NCBI RefSeq assembly: GCF_000019665.1
Contig: NC_010794.1
Coordinates: 1,302,001 to 1,366,000, forward strand
DNA: 64,000 nucleotides
Direction: 5' to 3'
DNA from: Methylacidiphilum infernorum V4
Lineage (GTDB): Bacteria > Verrucomicrobiota > Verrucomicrobiia > Methylacidiphilales > Methylacidiphilaceae
Every line of letters starts with the position of its first letter. The first letter of the stretch is position 1. This document shows, piece after piece, positions 18,472-27,195 of the stretch. A program made the position numbers and the translations under genes. The notes under the pieces are model-generated. The model ran no database searches. It had not been told where the DNA came from and saw only the letters and a program-made list of their open reading frames with translations.

Positions 18472-19851
18472 CTAAAGACAAAGAAGCTTTTTGACTATCA
18501 TGTCAAGTTTTAAAAACCTCGAACCTTTTACAAGGACAGTTACATTCCCGTTTAAAAGCTTATGCAGACAAAAAAAGGCTTCTTCCGTGTCCGCTGTTCT
18601 AAAAATACAATCGATAGGGAAAGAAGAACTCCTGAGCCCCTCATAGACATCTTCCCCGTAAGGGCCTACCACAATGACATGCGAAAGGGGTAGTCCTCCG
18701 GCAAAAGATCCTACTTCAAAGTGGGATGCCCTTGCTTTATCTCCCAATTCCCCCATGGAGCCCAATACAACGATCTTTTTGGAGGAGAAAGGATATTCGA
18801 CAAGAGCTCTTAAGGCACTAAGCATAGACTGGGGGTTGGCATTATAGCTGTCGTCCAGGACAAAACCATTTTTAATAGGATGAACAGTCAGCCTTCCCTC
18901 AGGAAAAGAGGTTTTCTCAAGCCCTCTCGTTATTTCTTCGGAAGAAAGGGAAGATAAAAATCCCACAGCTGCAGCAAAAAGAGAATTTTTTGCCATTTCC
19001 CTGGAAACCGTGGGCAGAAAAACTTCAAATTTTTCTTTACGGCGGCAAATCCCGTATCGAATACCCCGTTGCGTGATCCCTATCCGGTCTAGCCAACATA
19101 GTGAATTTTGCCTGTCTCCTACCCATATGACACGTCCGGCGCTGCGGACATGCAGTCGCTTAGACCAAAAGTCATCGGTACCGAGAATCGCAAACCCGCG
19201 GGCCGAAACAAAAGTGAGAAGATCGGTCTTTTCTTGAGCAATGGCCTCAACTGAACCGAAATGGCCTACGTGGGCACTCCCTATATTCGTCACAATAACG
19301 ATGTCGGGCGCGATAATTCGACTTAAAGTTGCAATTTCCCCTGGATGGTTAGTTCCCAGTTCAAAAACTCCATATTCGGTGGTTTTGTCCATCTGCAATA
19401 GAGAAAGAGGTAAGCCGATCTGGTTGTTAAAGTTACCCGAAGTACACACTGTTTTGTATTTCTGGCGCAAGACGCTCCCGACCATTTCCTTGGTGCTTGT
19501 TTTGCCGCTACTTCCTGTAATGGCTATGATCTTTGCCCCGAGTTCTTTCCTGTAAAATAAGGCGATATCTTGCAAGGCCTTCAACGTGTCCTTAACCTTG
19601 ATCACGGGAACAGCTAAAGGGCCGAAACCAGGTTGCATGCGATCAACGATCACAGCAGCGGCTCCTTTGCTCACCGCATCGGGGACAAAATCCACCCCGT
19701 CAAAGTTTTTTCCTTTAAGCGCTACAAAACAATCTCCAGCTTTCAGAACTCTTGAATCCGTGCAGATGGATGAAATCCAACAAGAAGTTTTATCTCCAAT
19801 AAGCTCTCCCCCCGTCCATTTGGCAATTCGCTCTATTGAGATCCTTTCCAT
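18472..19851 (-). CDS. murF: UDP-MurNAc-tripeptide--D-Ala-D-Ala ligase MurF
   Basis: A 459-residue Mur ligase that adds the D-Ala-D-Ala made by Ddl. It has the N-terminal DSRVLKAGDCFVALKG, the ATP-binding loop AITGSSGKTSTKEMV, and NFNNQIGLPLSLL. Also present are FELGTNHPGEI and the C-terminal DDSYNANPQSMLSAL and VLGSMGELG. A Shine-Dalgarno sequence (AGGTAGGA) precedes the ATG. It lies 4 bases after murE. All residues expected for ATP and UDP-MurNAc-tripeptide binding appear present. Confidence 0.96.
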   Translation of the reverse strand: MERISIERIAKWTGGELIGDKTSCWISSICTDSRVLKAGDCFVALKGKNFDGVDFVPDAVSKGAAAVIVDRMQPGFGPLAVPVIKVKDTLKALQDIALFYRKELGAKIIAITGSSGKTSTKEMVGSVLRQKYKTVCTSGNFNNQIGLPLSLLQMDKTTEYGVFELGTNHPGEIATLSRIIAPDIVIVTNIGSAHVGHFGSVEAIAQEKTDLLTFVSARGFAILGTDDFWSKRLHVRSAGRVIWVGDRQNSLCWLDRIGITQRGIRYGICRRKEKFEVFLPTVSREMAKNSLFAAAVGFLSSLSSEEITRGLEKTSFPEGRLTVHPIKNGFVLDDSYNANPQSMLSALRALVEYPFSSKKIVVLGSMGELGDKARASHFEVGSFAGGLPLSHVIVVGPYGEDVYEGLRSSSFPIDCIFRTADTEEAFFCLHKLLNGNVTVLVKGSRFLKLDMIVKKLLCL

Positions 19852-19855
19852 ATTC

Positions 19856-21370
19856 CTACCTTTGCTTCAGATGCTTTTGGACAACAAGCCTGTCACTGAA
19901 AGGATAAAAAACTCCCCCTATCTCTTGATAATCTTCATGCCCTTTACCCGCAATGCATACAATGTCCGTGGAATCAGCCAGGCATAGAGCCTGTTTAATC
20001 GCCTCCTCTCGATCAATAATCCAATGCAGCTTTTTCGATTCTTCAACACCCGCCCTCATGTCATCAAATATTCTTTCTGGAGATTCACTCCGAGGATTAT
20101 CGGAGGTAAAAAAGACGATATCGGCATTTTCGGAAGCAACCTTAGCCATTCTCGGCCTTTTCAACCTATCCCTGTCTCCGCCGCATCCGACGACAAGAAT
20201 AAGACGTTTAGGCTGGAAACATTTCAGTGTATGCAACAGCTTACTTAAGGCATCTTCACTGTGAGCATAATCAATAACGACTAAAAGACCATCTTTAGAA
20301 TAATACTTCTCCATTCTGCCGGGGACTCCCGGAAAAAATTCCAAAAAGCTTATCGACTGTTCTAGCGGAATACCCAGCAAAAGCACCCCACCGAGGGAAA
20401 GCAAGGCATTATCAACATTGAAATAACCCAAGAGGGAACTTTTCACTTTAAAGACTTTCCCAGCCCATTCCAAGACAAATTTCGTTGAAAAGCGATCACA
20501 GGAGATTGAACCGGCCTTGAGATCAGCCTCTTTTCTCCCTTCTGAACTGACGGTGACTATCCTCATCTTTTTTCTTAATTTTTCGGCTAACAGCCTCCAC
20601 TGGGGATCATCCAGATTCAGGACTACCCCTCCATCTCCCTCTTTCCCTCCACGAATATAAGCAATAAAGTTTTCTTTGCTTCTCCGGTATTCTTCCATGG
20701 TGAGGTGATAATCGAGATGATCCTGGGTAAAATTGGTATAAATACCGACTCGAAAATTTGATCCTTCGATTCTCCCCTGATCAAGAGCATGGCTAGATAC
20801 CTCTACAACCGCTGCTCGACACCCTGCTTGAACCATCCGATATAACATGTATTGAAGATCGCTGCCTTCAGGGCAAGTACGGCTGGAAGGAATACAACTC
20901 TCGGTGGTGTCATAACAAACCGTACCAATAAGACCCGCTTTCCAATTTTGTTTTTCTAAAAGATACCTGGTAAGAAAAGAAGTTGTGGTTTTCCCGTTGG
21001 TTCCCGTCACTCCCACAAGAGATAGATGCTGAGATGGATTACCATAATAAAGGCTTGCCGCTTTCCCAAGCGTTCTCCTTGGATCCCTGACTTTAAGAAA
21101 AGTTACTGCTTGAGAAACATACAGGCGAGGAATTTCTGAACAAACAATCGCTCGTGCTCTTTTTTCAATAGCTTCTCCAATATAACAATGTCCATCGGTC
21201 TTTTGCCCTTTCCAAGCAAAGAACATTGAACCTTCGGACACTTTTCTAGAATCATAACTTATAGAAGTTATTTCGCAGTCAACGCTGCCGACAACTTCGA
21301 GAGGTTCCAGTGCGTATAAAAGATTTTTGAGTTTCACAATGAAAAGGAGGTCATTCTCAGTGCATCTCAC
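19856..21370 (-). CDS. murE: UDP-MurNAc-dipeptide--2,6-diaminopimelate ligase MurE
   Basis: A 504-residue Mur ligase adding the third stem-peptide residue. The N-terminal domain has SYDSRKVSEGSMFFAWKG, the ATP loop is GVTGTNGKTTTSFLT, and the central domain has NFTQDHLDYH. The C-terminal substrate selector reads TSDNPRSESP. The DNPR motif marks meso-diaminopimelate specificity rather than lysine, so the cell wall is predicted to be of the mDAP type. The GTG at 21370 is used; a second in-frame GTG at 21337 would begin MKLKNLLYAL and is equally plausible. Neither has a strong ribosome site. Confidence 0.94.
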   Translation of the reverse strand: MRCTENDLLFIVKLKNLLYALEPLEVVGSVDCEITSISYDSRKVSEGSMFFAWKGQKTDGHCYIGEAIEKRARAIVCSEIPRLYVSQAVTFLKVRDPRRTLGKAASLYYGNPSQHLSLVGVTGTNGKTTTSFLTRYLLEKQNWKAGLIGTVCYDTTESCIPSSRTCPEGSDLQYMLYRMVQAGCRAAVVEVSSHALDQGRIEGSNFRVGIYTNFTQDHLDYHLTMEEYRRSKENFIAYIRGGKEGDGGVVLNLDDPQWRLLAEKLRKKMRIVTVSSEGRKEADLKAGSISCDRFSTKFVLEWAGKVFKVKSSLLGYFNVDNALLSLGGVLLLGIPLEQSISFLEFFPGVPGRMEKYYSKDGLLVVIDYAHSEDALSKLLHTLKCFQPKRLILVVGCGGDRDRLKRPRMAKVASENADIVFFTSDNPRSESPERIFDDMRAGVEESKKLHWIIDREEAIKQALCLADSTDIVCIAGKGHEDYQEIGGVFYPFSDRLVVQKHLKQR

Positions 21371-21422
21371 TCACACGCTCTTAGACCAATCGCCTCGCAA
21401 AAATGCAGGGAATTGCCCTCTG

Positions 21423-21647
21423 CTATTTCTCTTGAGAAAACAACCTAACGATCCCTCGAACATGATAAAAGACAGCCTGCATTTTTCTTTTACAAAGTAG
21501 AACAATAATACAACAAAGATGCAAGGCTAATCTATGGATTTTGCTCATAAAGGATAAGGGATAAAAAGCTGCAGAAGTTATTTTTTCCAAGGCCCTTAAC
21601 CGTTCATTCTTTGTCTTTTTCAATTCGTACAGCTTGAGCCGGTACAC
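21423..21647 (-). CDS. Possible small basic protein between ftsI and murE, unrecognised
   Basis: A 74-residue frame rich in Lys/Arg, with one hydrophobic stretch (LALHLCCIIVLLC). It overlaps the 3' end of ftsI by 44 bases and fills an otherwise empty 233-base gap in a tightly packed operon. No family is recognised and no clear ribosome site is visible. It may be a real small membrane protein or a chance frame; the call rests mainly on position. Confidence 0.22.
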   Translation of the reverse strand: MYRLKLYELKKTKNERLRALEKITSAAFYPLSFMSKIHRLALHLCCIIVLLCKRKMQAVFYHVRGIVRLFSQEK

Positions 21648-23418
21648 ATTGGGGAGTTAAATTGAGAGCTTGAGCAATGTCTGTAGCAATAGAACTAAAT
21701 GCAGGAGCTGCTACTGAAGCAGCATAATACTGTGAGCCATGAGGCTCATCCACCATGATCATAAGTACAAATTCCGGATCATCTGCAGGAAGAAAACCGA
21801 TAAATGAAGAAATATATTTGCCCTTTATATAATTGCCATGAATCGCTTTTTGAGCTGTACCCGTTTTACCCGCCACGGTAAAACCTAAGACAGCCGCCTT
21901 GGCTCCCGTTCCCTTTGGAGAAACCACGGAAACGAGAGCTGAAGTAACCAATTTAGCCGTCTTTTCCGAAATTACCCTTCTTAATATATGGGGAGAGAAG
22001 CTCTGAACGATCTTGCCTTGATGATCTCTAATCTCCTTGACGATCAAAGGCTTGACTAAATAGCCATGGTTGGCTATCGCAGCCATGGCTCGAACCATCT
22101 GTATCGGAGTCACCGCAATCTCCTGTCCAATGGGGATTCTCGTTATGGAAAGCTTGGACCATAAGCGTGGTGGATGCAGGATACCCGCAGACTCCCCTTG
22201 TCCAGGTAACATACCGGTCTGCTCGCCAAAACCAAAAGCGCGGGCATACCGATAAAGGCGATTTTCTCCTAGCTCTAATCCCATCTTGGCAAAACCGATA
22301 TTGCTGGACTTCATCACAATTTCTCGAACGCTGAGTATCCCATAGGGATGGCTATCGTGAAGAATTTTTCCTCCATAGAAAAAAGCTCCATTTTCACAAT
22401 TGATATAGCTCTCATCCAAACTAAAAAGTTTTTCTTCAAGAACAGCCGAAAGGGTAACTATTTTGAAAATGGATCCGGGTTCCACCGGATCGGTAAGGCT
22501 TTTATTCTTCAGGGAAATCATATTCCAATTTTGCCTCTTGTTGGGATCAAAAGAGGGTCTTTGAGCCATGGCTAGAATCTCTCCCGTTTTGGGATTCATG
22601 ACTACAGCGACAATGCCATTAGGGGAAAACTCCTTTTCAATTCTATCAATGCCTTCTTCAACAATATGCTGGATAATGCTATCCAGCGTTAGGCTAATGT
22701 TAAGTCCATCTACCGGCTTGACTTCTAATCCCCTATAGGCAGCAATTTCTTTTCCAAAGACGTCTTTTTCGATCCATCTTTCTCCAGGAGTACCTTCTAG
22801 AAAGGAGTTCAAAGCTTTTTCTATCCCCGAAGCTCCCTTCCCGTTTTCATCCAGATAGCCGATGAGTTGTGCCGCCTCCCTGCCACAGGGGTAAATACGG
22901 CTGTATTCTTCTTCGAACGTCAAAAAACGTTGTGCGGGGAGCTTTTTTTTCTTCCATTCTTTTAGTTTTTCTCTTTCGAATTCTTCGAGTCGTTGCATCT
23001 TCTCTTCTTGAATTCCTTTCGCCAAAAGGTAAGCCCTATCCATTCTTCGAAAATTCCGCAGGAGAGCATCTTTTTCCATGCCTAGGATTTGTTCGAGCTC
23101 TTTTATGGTCAGCGGTGGCTCTTGAACGTTCATCCCATCGAGCCGAACACGGTAAGTCAAAAAACTCTGGGCCAGGGGAACATTTTTACAATCTAAAATT
23201 TGTCCTCTTTTTGCAGGAAGGATTTTCCGCAGAGTATGGACGGTGGTTGCCATACTGAGATATTTTTCATGTTCAAAAAGCTGGATGTGAACGAGTCGTA
23301 AGGATATGACGGTAAAACCCAGACCAAGTGCCGCAAAAACCGCCAATGCCCTAAACCGGCAACTATCCTTCGAGGGAGCTTTCTTTATTTCCGGGGTATG
23401 TAAAAAGAGGCTACTCAT
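21604..23418 (-). CDS. ftsI: Septal penicillin-binding protein FtsI (PBP3-type transpeptidase)
   Basis: A 604-residue class B penicillin-binding protein. It has a short cytoplasmic tail, one membrane anchor (~25-45), a pedestal domain starting RGQILDCKNVPLAQS, and a transpeptidase domain. The catalytic Ser316-x-x-Lys319 is in PGSIFKIV, SSN is at 371-373, and KTG is at 518-520 (AGKTGTAQ). All three motifs are intact, so it should crosslink septal peptidoglycan with FtsW. The start ATG overlaps the ftsL stop by 8 bases. There is no C-terminal PASTA domain. Confidence 0.94.
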   Translation of the reverse strand: MSSLFLHTPEIKKAPSKDSCRFRALAVFAALGLGFTVISLRLVHIQLFEHEKYLSMATTVHTLRKILPAKRGQILDCKNVPLAQSFLTYRVRLDGMNVQEPPLTIKELEQILGMEKDALLRNFRRMDRAYLLAKGIQEEKMQRLEEFEREKLKEWKKKKLPAQRFLTFEEEYSRIYPCGREAAQLIGYLDENGKGASGIEKALNSFLEGTPGERWIEKDVFGKEIAAYRGLEVKPVDGLNISLTLDSIIQHIVEEGIDRIEKEFSPNGIVAVVMNPKTGEILAMAQRPSFDPNKRQNWNMISLKNKSLTDPVEPGSIFKIVTLSAVLEEKLFSLDESYINCENGAFFYGGKILHDSHPYGILSVREIVMKSSNIGFAKMGLELGENRLYRYARAFGFGEQTGMLPGQGESAGILHPPRLWSKLSITRIPIGQEIAVTPIQMVRAMAAIANHGYLVKPLIVKEIRDHQGKIVQSFSPHILRRVISEKTAKLVTSALVSVVSPKGTGAKAAVLGFTVAGKTGTAQKAIHGNYIKGKYISSFIGFLPADDPEFVLMIMVDEPHGSQYYAASVAAPAFSSIATDIAQALNLTPQCVPAQAVRIEKDKE

Positions 23419-23749
23419 TGCCGGCGAAGAAATCGAGAGAAGGAGTTTCTTCCATCATAATCACTTCCAATTCCGATATTTTGACCAATCCAATTTTCCA
23501 TTCTTTGAGCCTGTTTTCTAATTCCTGTGGAGAACTTCCCTTGGCAAACATCGCTTCTAGCCGGCCATTTTTCCTTTTTATATCCGCCAGTTCTTCTTCT
23601 TGAAGTTTCATCTCTTCTGAAAGGCGAAGAACCCTGTTTTTCAAATAAAGGAATTCCACTCCGCCTAACATCATGATGAAGAGGGTCATTATCCAAGTAA
23701 ACATCACGGTCAACTTGACCGAATGACGACCTTTAATCCTGTTTTTCAT
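23411..23749 (-). CDS. ftsL: FtsL-like division protein (membrane segment plus coiled coil)
   Basis: A 112-residue bitopic protein with a basic N-terminus, one membrane segment (LTVMFTWIMTLFIMMLGGVEF) and then a heptad-rich Glu/Lys coiled coil (~40-75). FtsL is poorly conserved in sequence; size, topology and position between rsmH and ftsI identify it. A strong ribosome site (AGGAG, 5 bases from the ATG) supports the start. Its stop overlaps the ftsI start. FtsL normally forms a complex with FtsQ and FtsB to activate FtsW-FtsI. Confidence 0.75.
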   Translation of the reverse strand: MKNRIKGRHSVKLTVMFTWIMTLFIMMLGGVEFLYLKNRVLRLSEEMKLQEEELADIKRKNGRLEAMFAKGSSPQELENRLKEWKIGLVKISELEVIMMEETPSLDFFAGNE

Positions 23750-23788
23750 CTTTACTCCTTCTTTTTATTTTTGCGATCGGTTCCTCCT

Positions 23789-24739
23789 CTATAACCCGCT
23801 TTTCTCTTCCAAGGGAATTTTCCAGGCTATCCTTAATCGTGCGCTCCGGGACCGGGGATTGTTTTTTCTTTCCTCTAAAGAAACGAGGACTCGTTCCACT
23901 TTGTAAAAAAACATTTCCCTATGATTTTCTTCCTCAGCAACCCCCTCTCCCTTTTTCGGTAAGCAATGGCTGCGCATAAATTCCTTGACAATCCGATCTT
24001 CAGCCGAATGAAAGCTAATAACGGCAATCCTGCCTCCTCCTTTTAAAAGTTTTGTTCCTTCACGTAGAGCTTTTTCCAGATGCTCTAGTTCTTCATTAAC
24101 CGCGATTCTCAACGCTAAAAAGGGTCTTGTCGCTGCATTGATCTTGCTTTTCAAAAGCCGTGCCCTTGTAACGATTTCTAAAAAATCCCCAACTTTTTTG
24201 ATAGGCCCGGTAGAGCGAAAACGAACGATCTCGTTGGCCAGTTTTTGACTTTCTTTCATGTTGCAAGCCACGGAAAAAAGCTGGACCAACTGTTCTTTAC
24301 TTAAAGTGTTTAACAAAGCCGCACCCGTTCTTTCCCTAGTCCTATCCATTCTCATATCCAAAGGGGCGTCTGGAAACTGAAAACTGAATCCCCTCTTTGG
24401 ATCTTTTAATTGTCCTAGTGAAACTCCAAGATCCAAAAGTATCCCATCAACAGCTGTCCAACCCATTTGAAAACAAGCTTCCGCCATTTCCGAAAAATTC
24501 TTTCGGAAAAAGTAAAATTCTTCCCCTTTTTCTTTCAAAATTTCGGCTCTCTTTTGAGCATCCTCATCCGTATCCAGGGCCAAAACCTTACAGCCTTTGT
24601 CAAGTAGAGCGGTTGTATGCCCACCATATCCAAAAGTTCCGTCAATCCATTGTTCGTCTCTTTTCGGAGAGCAATGTTTCAAGAACTCCTTGAGCATTAC
24701 GGGAATGTGGCTCTCTACTTCTTCGGTTTTCCAGCTCAT
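23789..24739 (-). CDS. rsmH: 16S rRNA (cytosine-1402 N4)-methyltransferase RsmH
   Basis: A SAM-dependent methyltransferase, formerly MraW, of 316 residues. It begins HIPVMLKEFLKHCSP, then DGTFGYGGHTTALLDKG (SAM-binding loop) and ILLDLGVSLGQLKDPKRGFSF. The C-terminal half carries RIAVNEELEHLEKAL and AVISFHSAEDRIVKEFMR, both highly typical. It is the second gene of the dcw operon after mraZ, in canonical order. Confidence 0.97.
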   Translation of the reverse strand: MSWKTEEVESHIPVMLKEFLKHCSPKRDEQWIDGTFGYGGHTTALLDKGCKVLALDTDEDAQKRAEILKEKGEEFYFFRKNFSEMAEACFQMGWTAVDGILLDLGVSLGQLKDPKRGFSFQFPDAPLDMRMDRTRERTGAALLNTLSKEQLVQLFSVACNMKESQKLANEIVRFRSTGPIKKVGDFLEIVTRARLLKSKINAATRPFLALRIAVNEELEHLEKALREGTKLLKGGGRIAVISFHSAEDRIVKEFMRSHCLPKKGEGVAEEENHREMFFYKVERVLVSLEERKNNPRSRSARLRIAWKIPLEEKSGL

Positions 24740-24810
24740 TATATTCTTTTCTTCTCATCAGGCTTAAACTGCAAAAATTTAGTTCTTTCTTTTCATTTTT
24801 GGCTTCGCAT

Positions 24811-25248
24811 TTACAATCCCATGCTCTCTACAGCCTCTTCAAAGGAGGTGATTTTTACTCCGCTCTCTTTCCATTTTTTCTGGTCCCAAATTTCAAAATG
24901 ATCTAGTCTTCCTACCAGAACCGCTTCTTTCTCAATTTGGGCGTGTTTTCTTAATCTCTCTTTGATTGAAATTCTGCCTTGTTGATCCCAACATACCGCT
25001 TGGGATAATTGAGCCAGCAGTTCCAACTGTAATCGATTGGGATCCTGCAACCTCAAAGCTTCTATTTTTTGATGTATTTCTTCCATCCAACTCTCGGGAT
25101 AAACTTTCAAATGGTTAAACTTGGAGGGAAAGACAAATAGCCTGTTGTCGTAACCTTCTTGTCTCCATTCGGAAGGAACGGTTATTCTGCCCTTTTCATC
25201 AAAAGCATGTTCAAAAATATCGGTATACGTTGCCCATTTTTTACCCAT
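24811..25248 (-). CDS. mraZ: Transcriptional regulator MraZ
   Basis: A 145-residue protein with two SpoVT/AbrB-like swapped-hairpin domains, seen as DEKGRITVPSEWR near residue 15 and DQQGRISIKERLRKHA near residue 95. MraZ forms a ring-shaped oligomer that binds short direct repeats upstream of its own gene and controls the dcw operon. It is the first gene of the cluster. Five 10-base repeat units lie directly in front of its ATG (25251-25300), fitting autoregulation. Confidence 0.95.
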   Translation of the reverse strand: MGKKWATYTDIFEHAFDEKGRITVPSEWRQEGYDNRLFVFPSKFNHLKVYPESWMEEIHQKIEALRLQDPNRLQLELLAQLSQAVCWDQQGRISIKERLRKHAQIEKEAVLVGRLDHFEIWDQKKWKESGVKITSFEEAVESMGL

Positions 25249-25250
25249 GC

Positions 25251-25300
25251 TGTCATTTTACTCCATTTTCTTCTATTATTTCCCATTTTCCTCCACTTTA
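25251..25300 (-). promoter_or_regulatory. Candidate MraZ operator: five tandem 10-bp units
   Basis: Reading toward mraZ, the 50 bases upstream of its ATG divide exactly into five 10-base blocks, for example gaaaatggga and gaaaatggag. The shared core is AAAATGG(A/G); the middle block is degenerate. E. coli MraZ binds TGGGN repeats spaced every 10 bp, so the period and the TGG core both match. The last unit ends 2 bases before the ATG. Confidence 0.7.
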
Positions 25301-25301
25301 T

Positions 25302-25307
25302 TATCTA
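25302..25307 (-). promoter_or_regulatory. Possible -10 box of the mraZ/dcw promoter
   Basis: On the minus strand, GATAAT (5 of 6 matches to TATAAT) lies just upstream of the repeat array. A weak -35 (ATGACA) is 19 bases further up. Transcription would begin inside the first repeat units, a sensible place for repression. The -35 and spacing are not ideal. Confidence 0.35.
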
Positions 25308-25479
25308 ACATGACTCCCTTTTTTTGTCATTTCTTTTTTCTATTTTTTTCCTCTCCCAGTTGTTCTTTTATAAGACAACTCTCCAAGATACCGACCGTAG
25401 AGGAGATCCAGGTTAAAAATGCTCCTCTTTTCAAAGAAAAATCTTTAAAGAAAATCGTTGTTCACTCATCATAGTCGCT

Positions 25480-26169
25480 ATGGGAGATCAATCACTTTTG
25501 CCTTTCCATCCCTCTCGTTTTTTTGACCTTTCTCAAACCAGCCATCCTCTTCTGTTCAAAGAAGTTGAAAATGTTTGGCTTGTCCTTGAAAAAATCAAAG
25601 TTTATTTAGAAGAAATTCTCGTTCCCGGTATTCATGGAAACATCCCCGGGAATTGTTACGTCGGTCAAAAGGTTTTTATCGGAAAAGGAACGCGTGTTTA
25701 CCCTGGAGCGGTGATTGAAGGTCCAGCATGGATCGGGGAAAACTGCTCAATAAGAGCGGGTTGTTTTATAAGGCAAAATGTCATTGTAGAGGAAGGCTGT
25801 GTTCTAGGCAATTCCTGTGAATTTAAAAACTCTTTTCTTTTCAAAAATTGCCAAGTTCCTCATTTCAATTATGTCGGAGATTCGATATTGGGACGGCAAG
25901 TCCATTTAGGCGCTGGAGTCATTTTATCCAACCTGAAGCTTAACGGCACCGAAGTCAAAATAAAGCTCGATGATAAAATTTACTCTACGGGTTTAAGAAA
26001 ATTCGGAGCGATCCTTGGAGACGAGACCCAAATAGGGTGCAACGCCGTGCTCAATCCAGGATCGATCATCGGTAAAAAAACGTTGATTTTTCCTGGAGTA
26101 ATCTGGCATGGCATCCTGCTATCGGAAGGCAAAGTCATAAAGAATAAACAGGAACTGGAAATTCTTTAA
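25480..26169 (+). CDS. Left-handed beta-helix (hexapeptide repeat) protein, GlmU C-terminal-like
   Basis: A 229-residue protein. After ~55 N-terminal residues, imperfect hexapeptide repeats run through most of the chain (VFIGKG, VIEGPA, WIGENC, SIRAGC, VIVEEG and later IGCNAV). SFLFKNCQVPHFNYVGDSILGRQVHLGAGVILSN resembles the acetyltransferase region of GlmU. No nucleotidyltransferase domain is present, so it is either a sugar-nucleotide acyltransferase subunit or a GlmU-like paralogue. It is divergent from mraZ, with no other sugar gene beside it. No convincing ribosome site precedes the ATG. Confidence 0.8.
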   Translation: MGDQSLLPFHPSRFFDLSQTSHPLLFKEVENVWLVLEKIKVYLEEILVPGIHGNIPGNCYVGQKVFIGKGTRVYPGAVIEGPAWIGENCSIRAGCFIRQNVIVEEGCVLGNSCEFKNSFLFKNCQVPHFNYVGDSILGRQVHLGAGVILSNLKLNGTEVKIKLDDKIYSTGLRKFGAILGDETQIGCNAVLNPGSIIGKKTLIFPGVIWHGILLSEGKVIKNKQELEIL

Positions 26170-26178
26170 AACTCAATT

Positions 26179-27183
26179 TTATATTCTTTTAGAGAAGATA
26201 AAAGCCAGTAACCAAAAAACCAGTCCAAGGGCCAGGAACAAAGAGAAAAGCTCTTCTTTTTTAGTCACGACTACCGGTTCAAAAGGAATCTTTTTTTGAG
26301 CATCAATAGCCTGAAAAGCTGAAACAATGGCATTGCTGTCCGTGGCTCGAAAATATTCACCTCCCGTTAGTTGGGCTATATTGCGTAAAAGCCCTTCGTC
26401 CACCTCTGAAACAACGGTCTGACTTCCGATCTTTCTTCTTTCTTCATCCATCACGGGCATCGTCACTTCTCCATTTATGCCAGCGCCAATGGTAAAAACA
26501 GGGACAGCGGCATGGGCTGCCAGTCGTGCAGCCTCAATGGGTGTCAGATTCCCACAATTATTGGCCCCATCTGTCAAAAGGATCAAAAAAGATCCGATTT
26601 TTTTTCTTTCTCCGGATTCCTTTTTTCCTTCTAGACGACTCAAAGCCAAACCGAGGGCATCTCCGATAGCCGTGCCATCCTCAATGGTTCCTGCCTGTAA
26701 TTGATCAATTTTTCTCTTTAACCAATTGTGATCAAAAGTGAGTGGGCATACGGTATAAGCCCTTCCTGCAAAAGCAACCAGGCCAATACGGTCGTTTGTT
26801 CTTTTATCCAAAAAAGTTTTTACCACTTCCAAAACAATGTCCAGCCGGCTAACCCTCTTTTGGTCAATTTCATAGTCTTCAGCAAGCATGCTTCCGGAAA
26901 TATCCAGCACCAGGATAATATCGTATCCCTCTTTTCTCAAAGGAACTTTACCTTTTTCCTCTTGAGGGCGAGCCAGGGCTATGACGAAGAACAGAAAAGC
27001 GATATAAATGAAAAACAAGGAAACTCTTTCTGTAATCCCCTTGCTTCCCTTTCCCACCCATTCATAAACAAAGGGAAGCAAAAAGGGATGTTGAGTCCGT
27101 CGCTTGCGCAAGAACCCGATTACGGGCACAATTGCCAGCAACAGGAAAAAGTAGGGATAAGCAAAGGATAAGGAGCCAACCAT
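26179..27183 (-). CDS. Membrane-bound von Willebrand factor A protein (BatA-like)
   Basis: A 334-residue protein with N-terminal membrane segments (~1-25 and ~55-72), a vWA domain (~85-300) and a C-terminal membrane segment. The metal-site motif DISGSM is intact, and the second motif is IVLLTDGANN-like (FLILLTDGANNCG). This is the Aerotolerance/BatA architecture. It follows a DUF58 gene and a MoxR ATPase gene on the same strand, the usual trio, in which the AAA+ ATPase acts as chaperone for vWA proteins. Its exact substrate is unknown. Confidence 0.88.
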   Translation of the reverse strand: MVGSLSFAYPYFFLLLAIVPVIGFLRKRRTQHPFLLPFVYEWVGKGSKGITERVSLFFIYIAFLFFVIALARPQEEKGKVPLRKEGYDIILVLDISGSMLAEDYEIDQKRVSRLDIVLEVVKTFLDKRTNDRIGLVAFAGRAYTVCPLTFDHNWLKRKIDQLQAGTIEDGTAIGDALGLALSRLEGKKESGERKKIGSFLILLTDGANNCGNLTPIEAARLAAHAAVPVFTIGAGINGEVTMPVMDEERRKIGSQTVVSEVDEGLLRNIAQLTGGEYFRATDSNAIVSAFQAIDAQKKIPFEPVVVTKKEELFSLFLALGLVFWLLAFIFSKRI

Positions 27184-27195
27184 CTTTTAAAACCT

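Noticed and set aside
21341-21352. Perfect plus-strand AAAAGGAGGT ribosome-site-like sequence
   Set aside because: No plus-strand gene follows it; it lies within the murE 5' coding region on the other strand.
25247-25474. Plus-strand 75-residue frame upstream of the beta-helix gene, with a Phe-rich hydrophobic start
   Set aside because: It overlaps the mraZ operator and start codon region, has no ribosome site, and its Phe/Ser richness follows from the T-rich complement of the promoter region.
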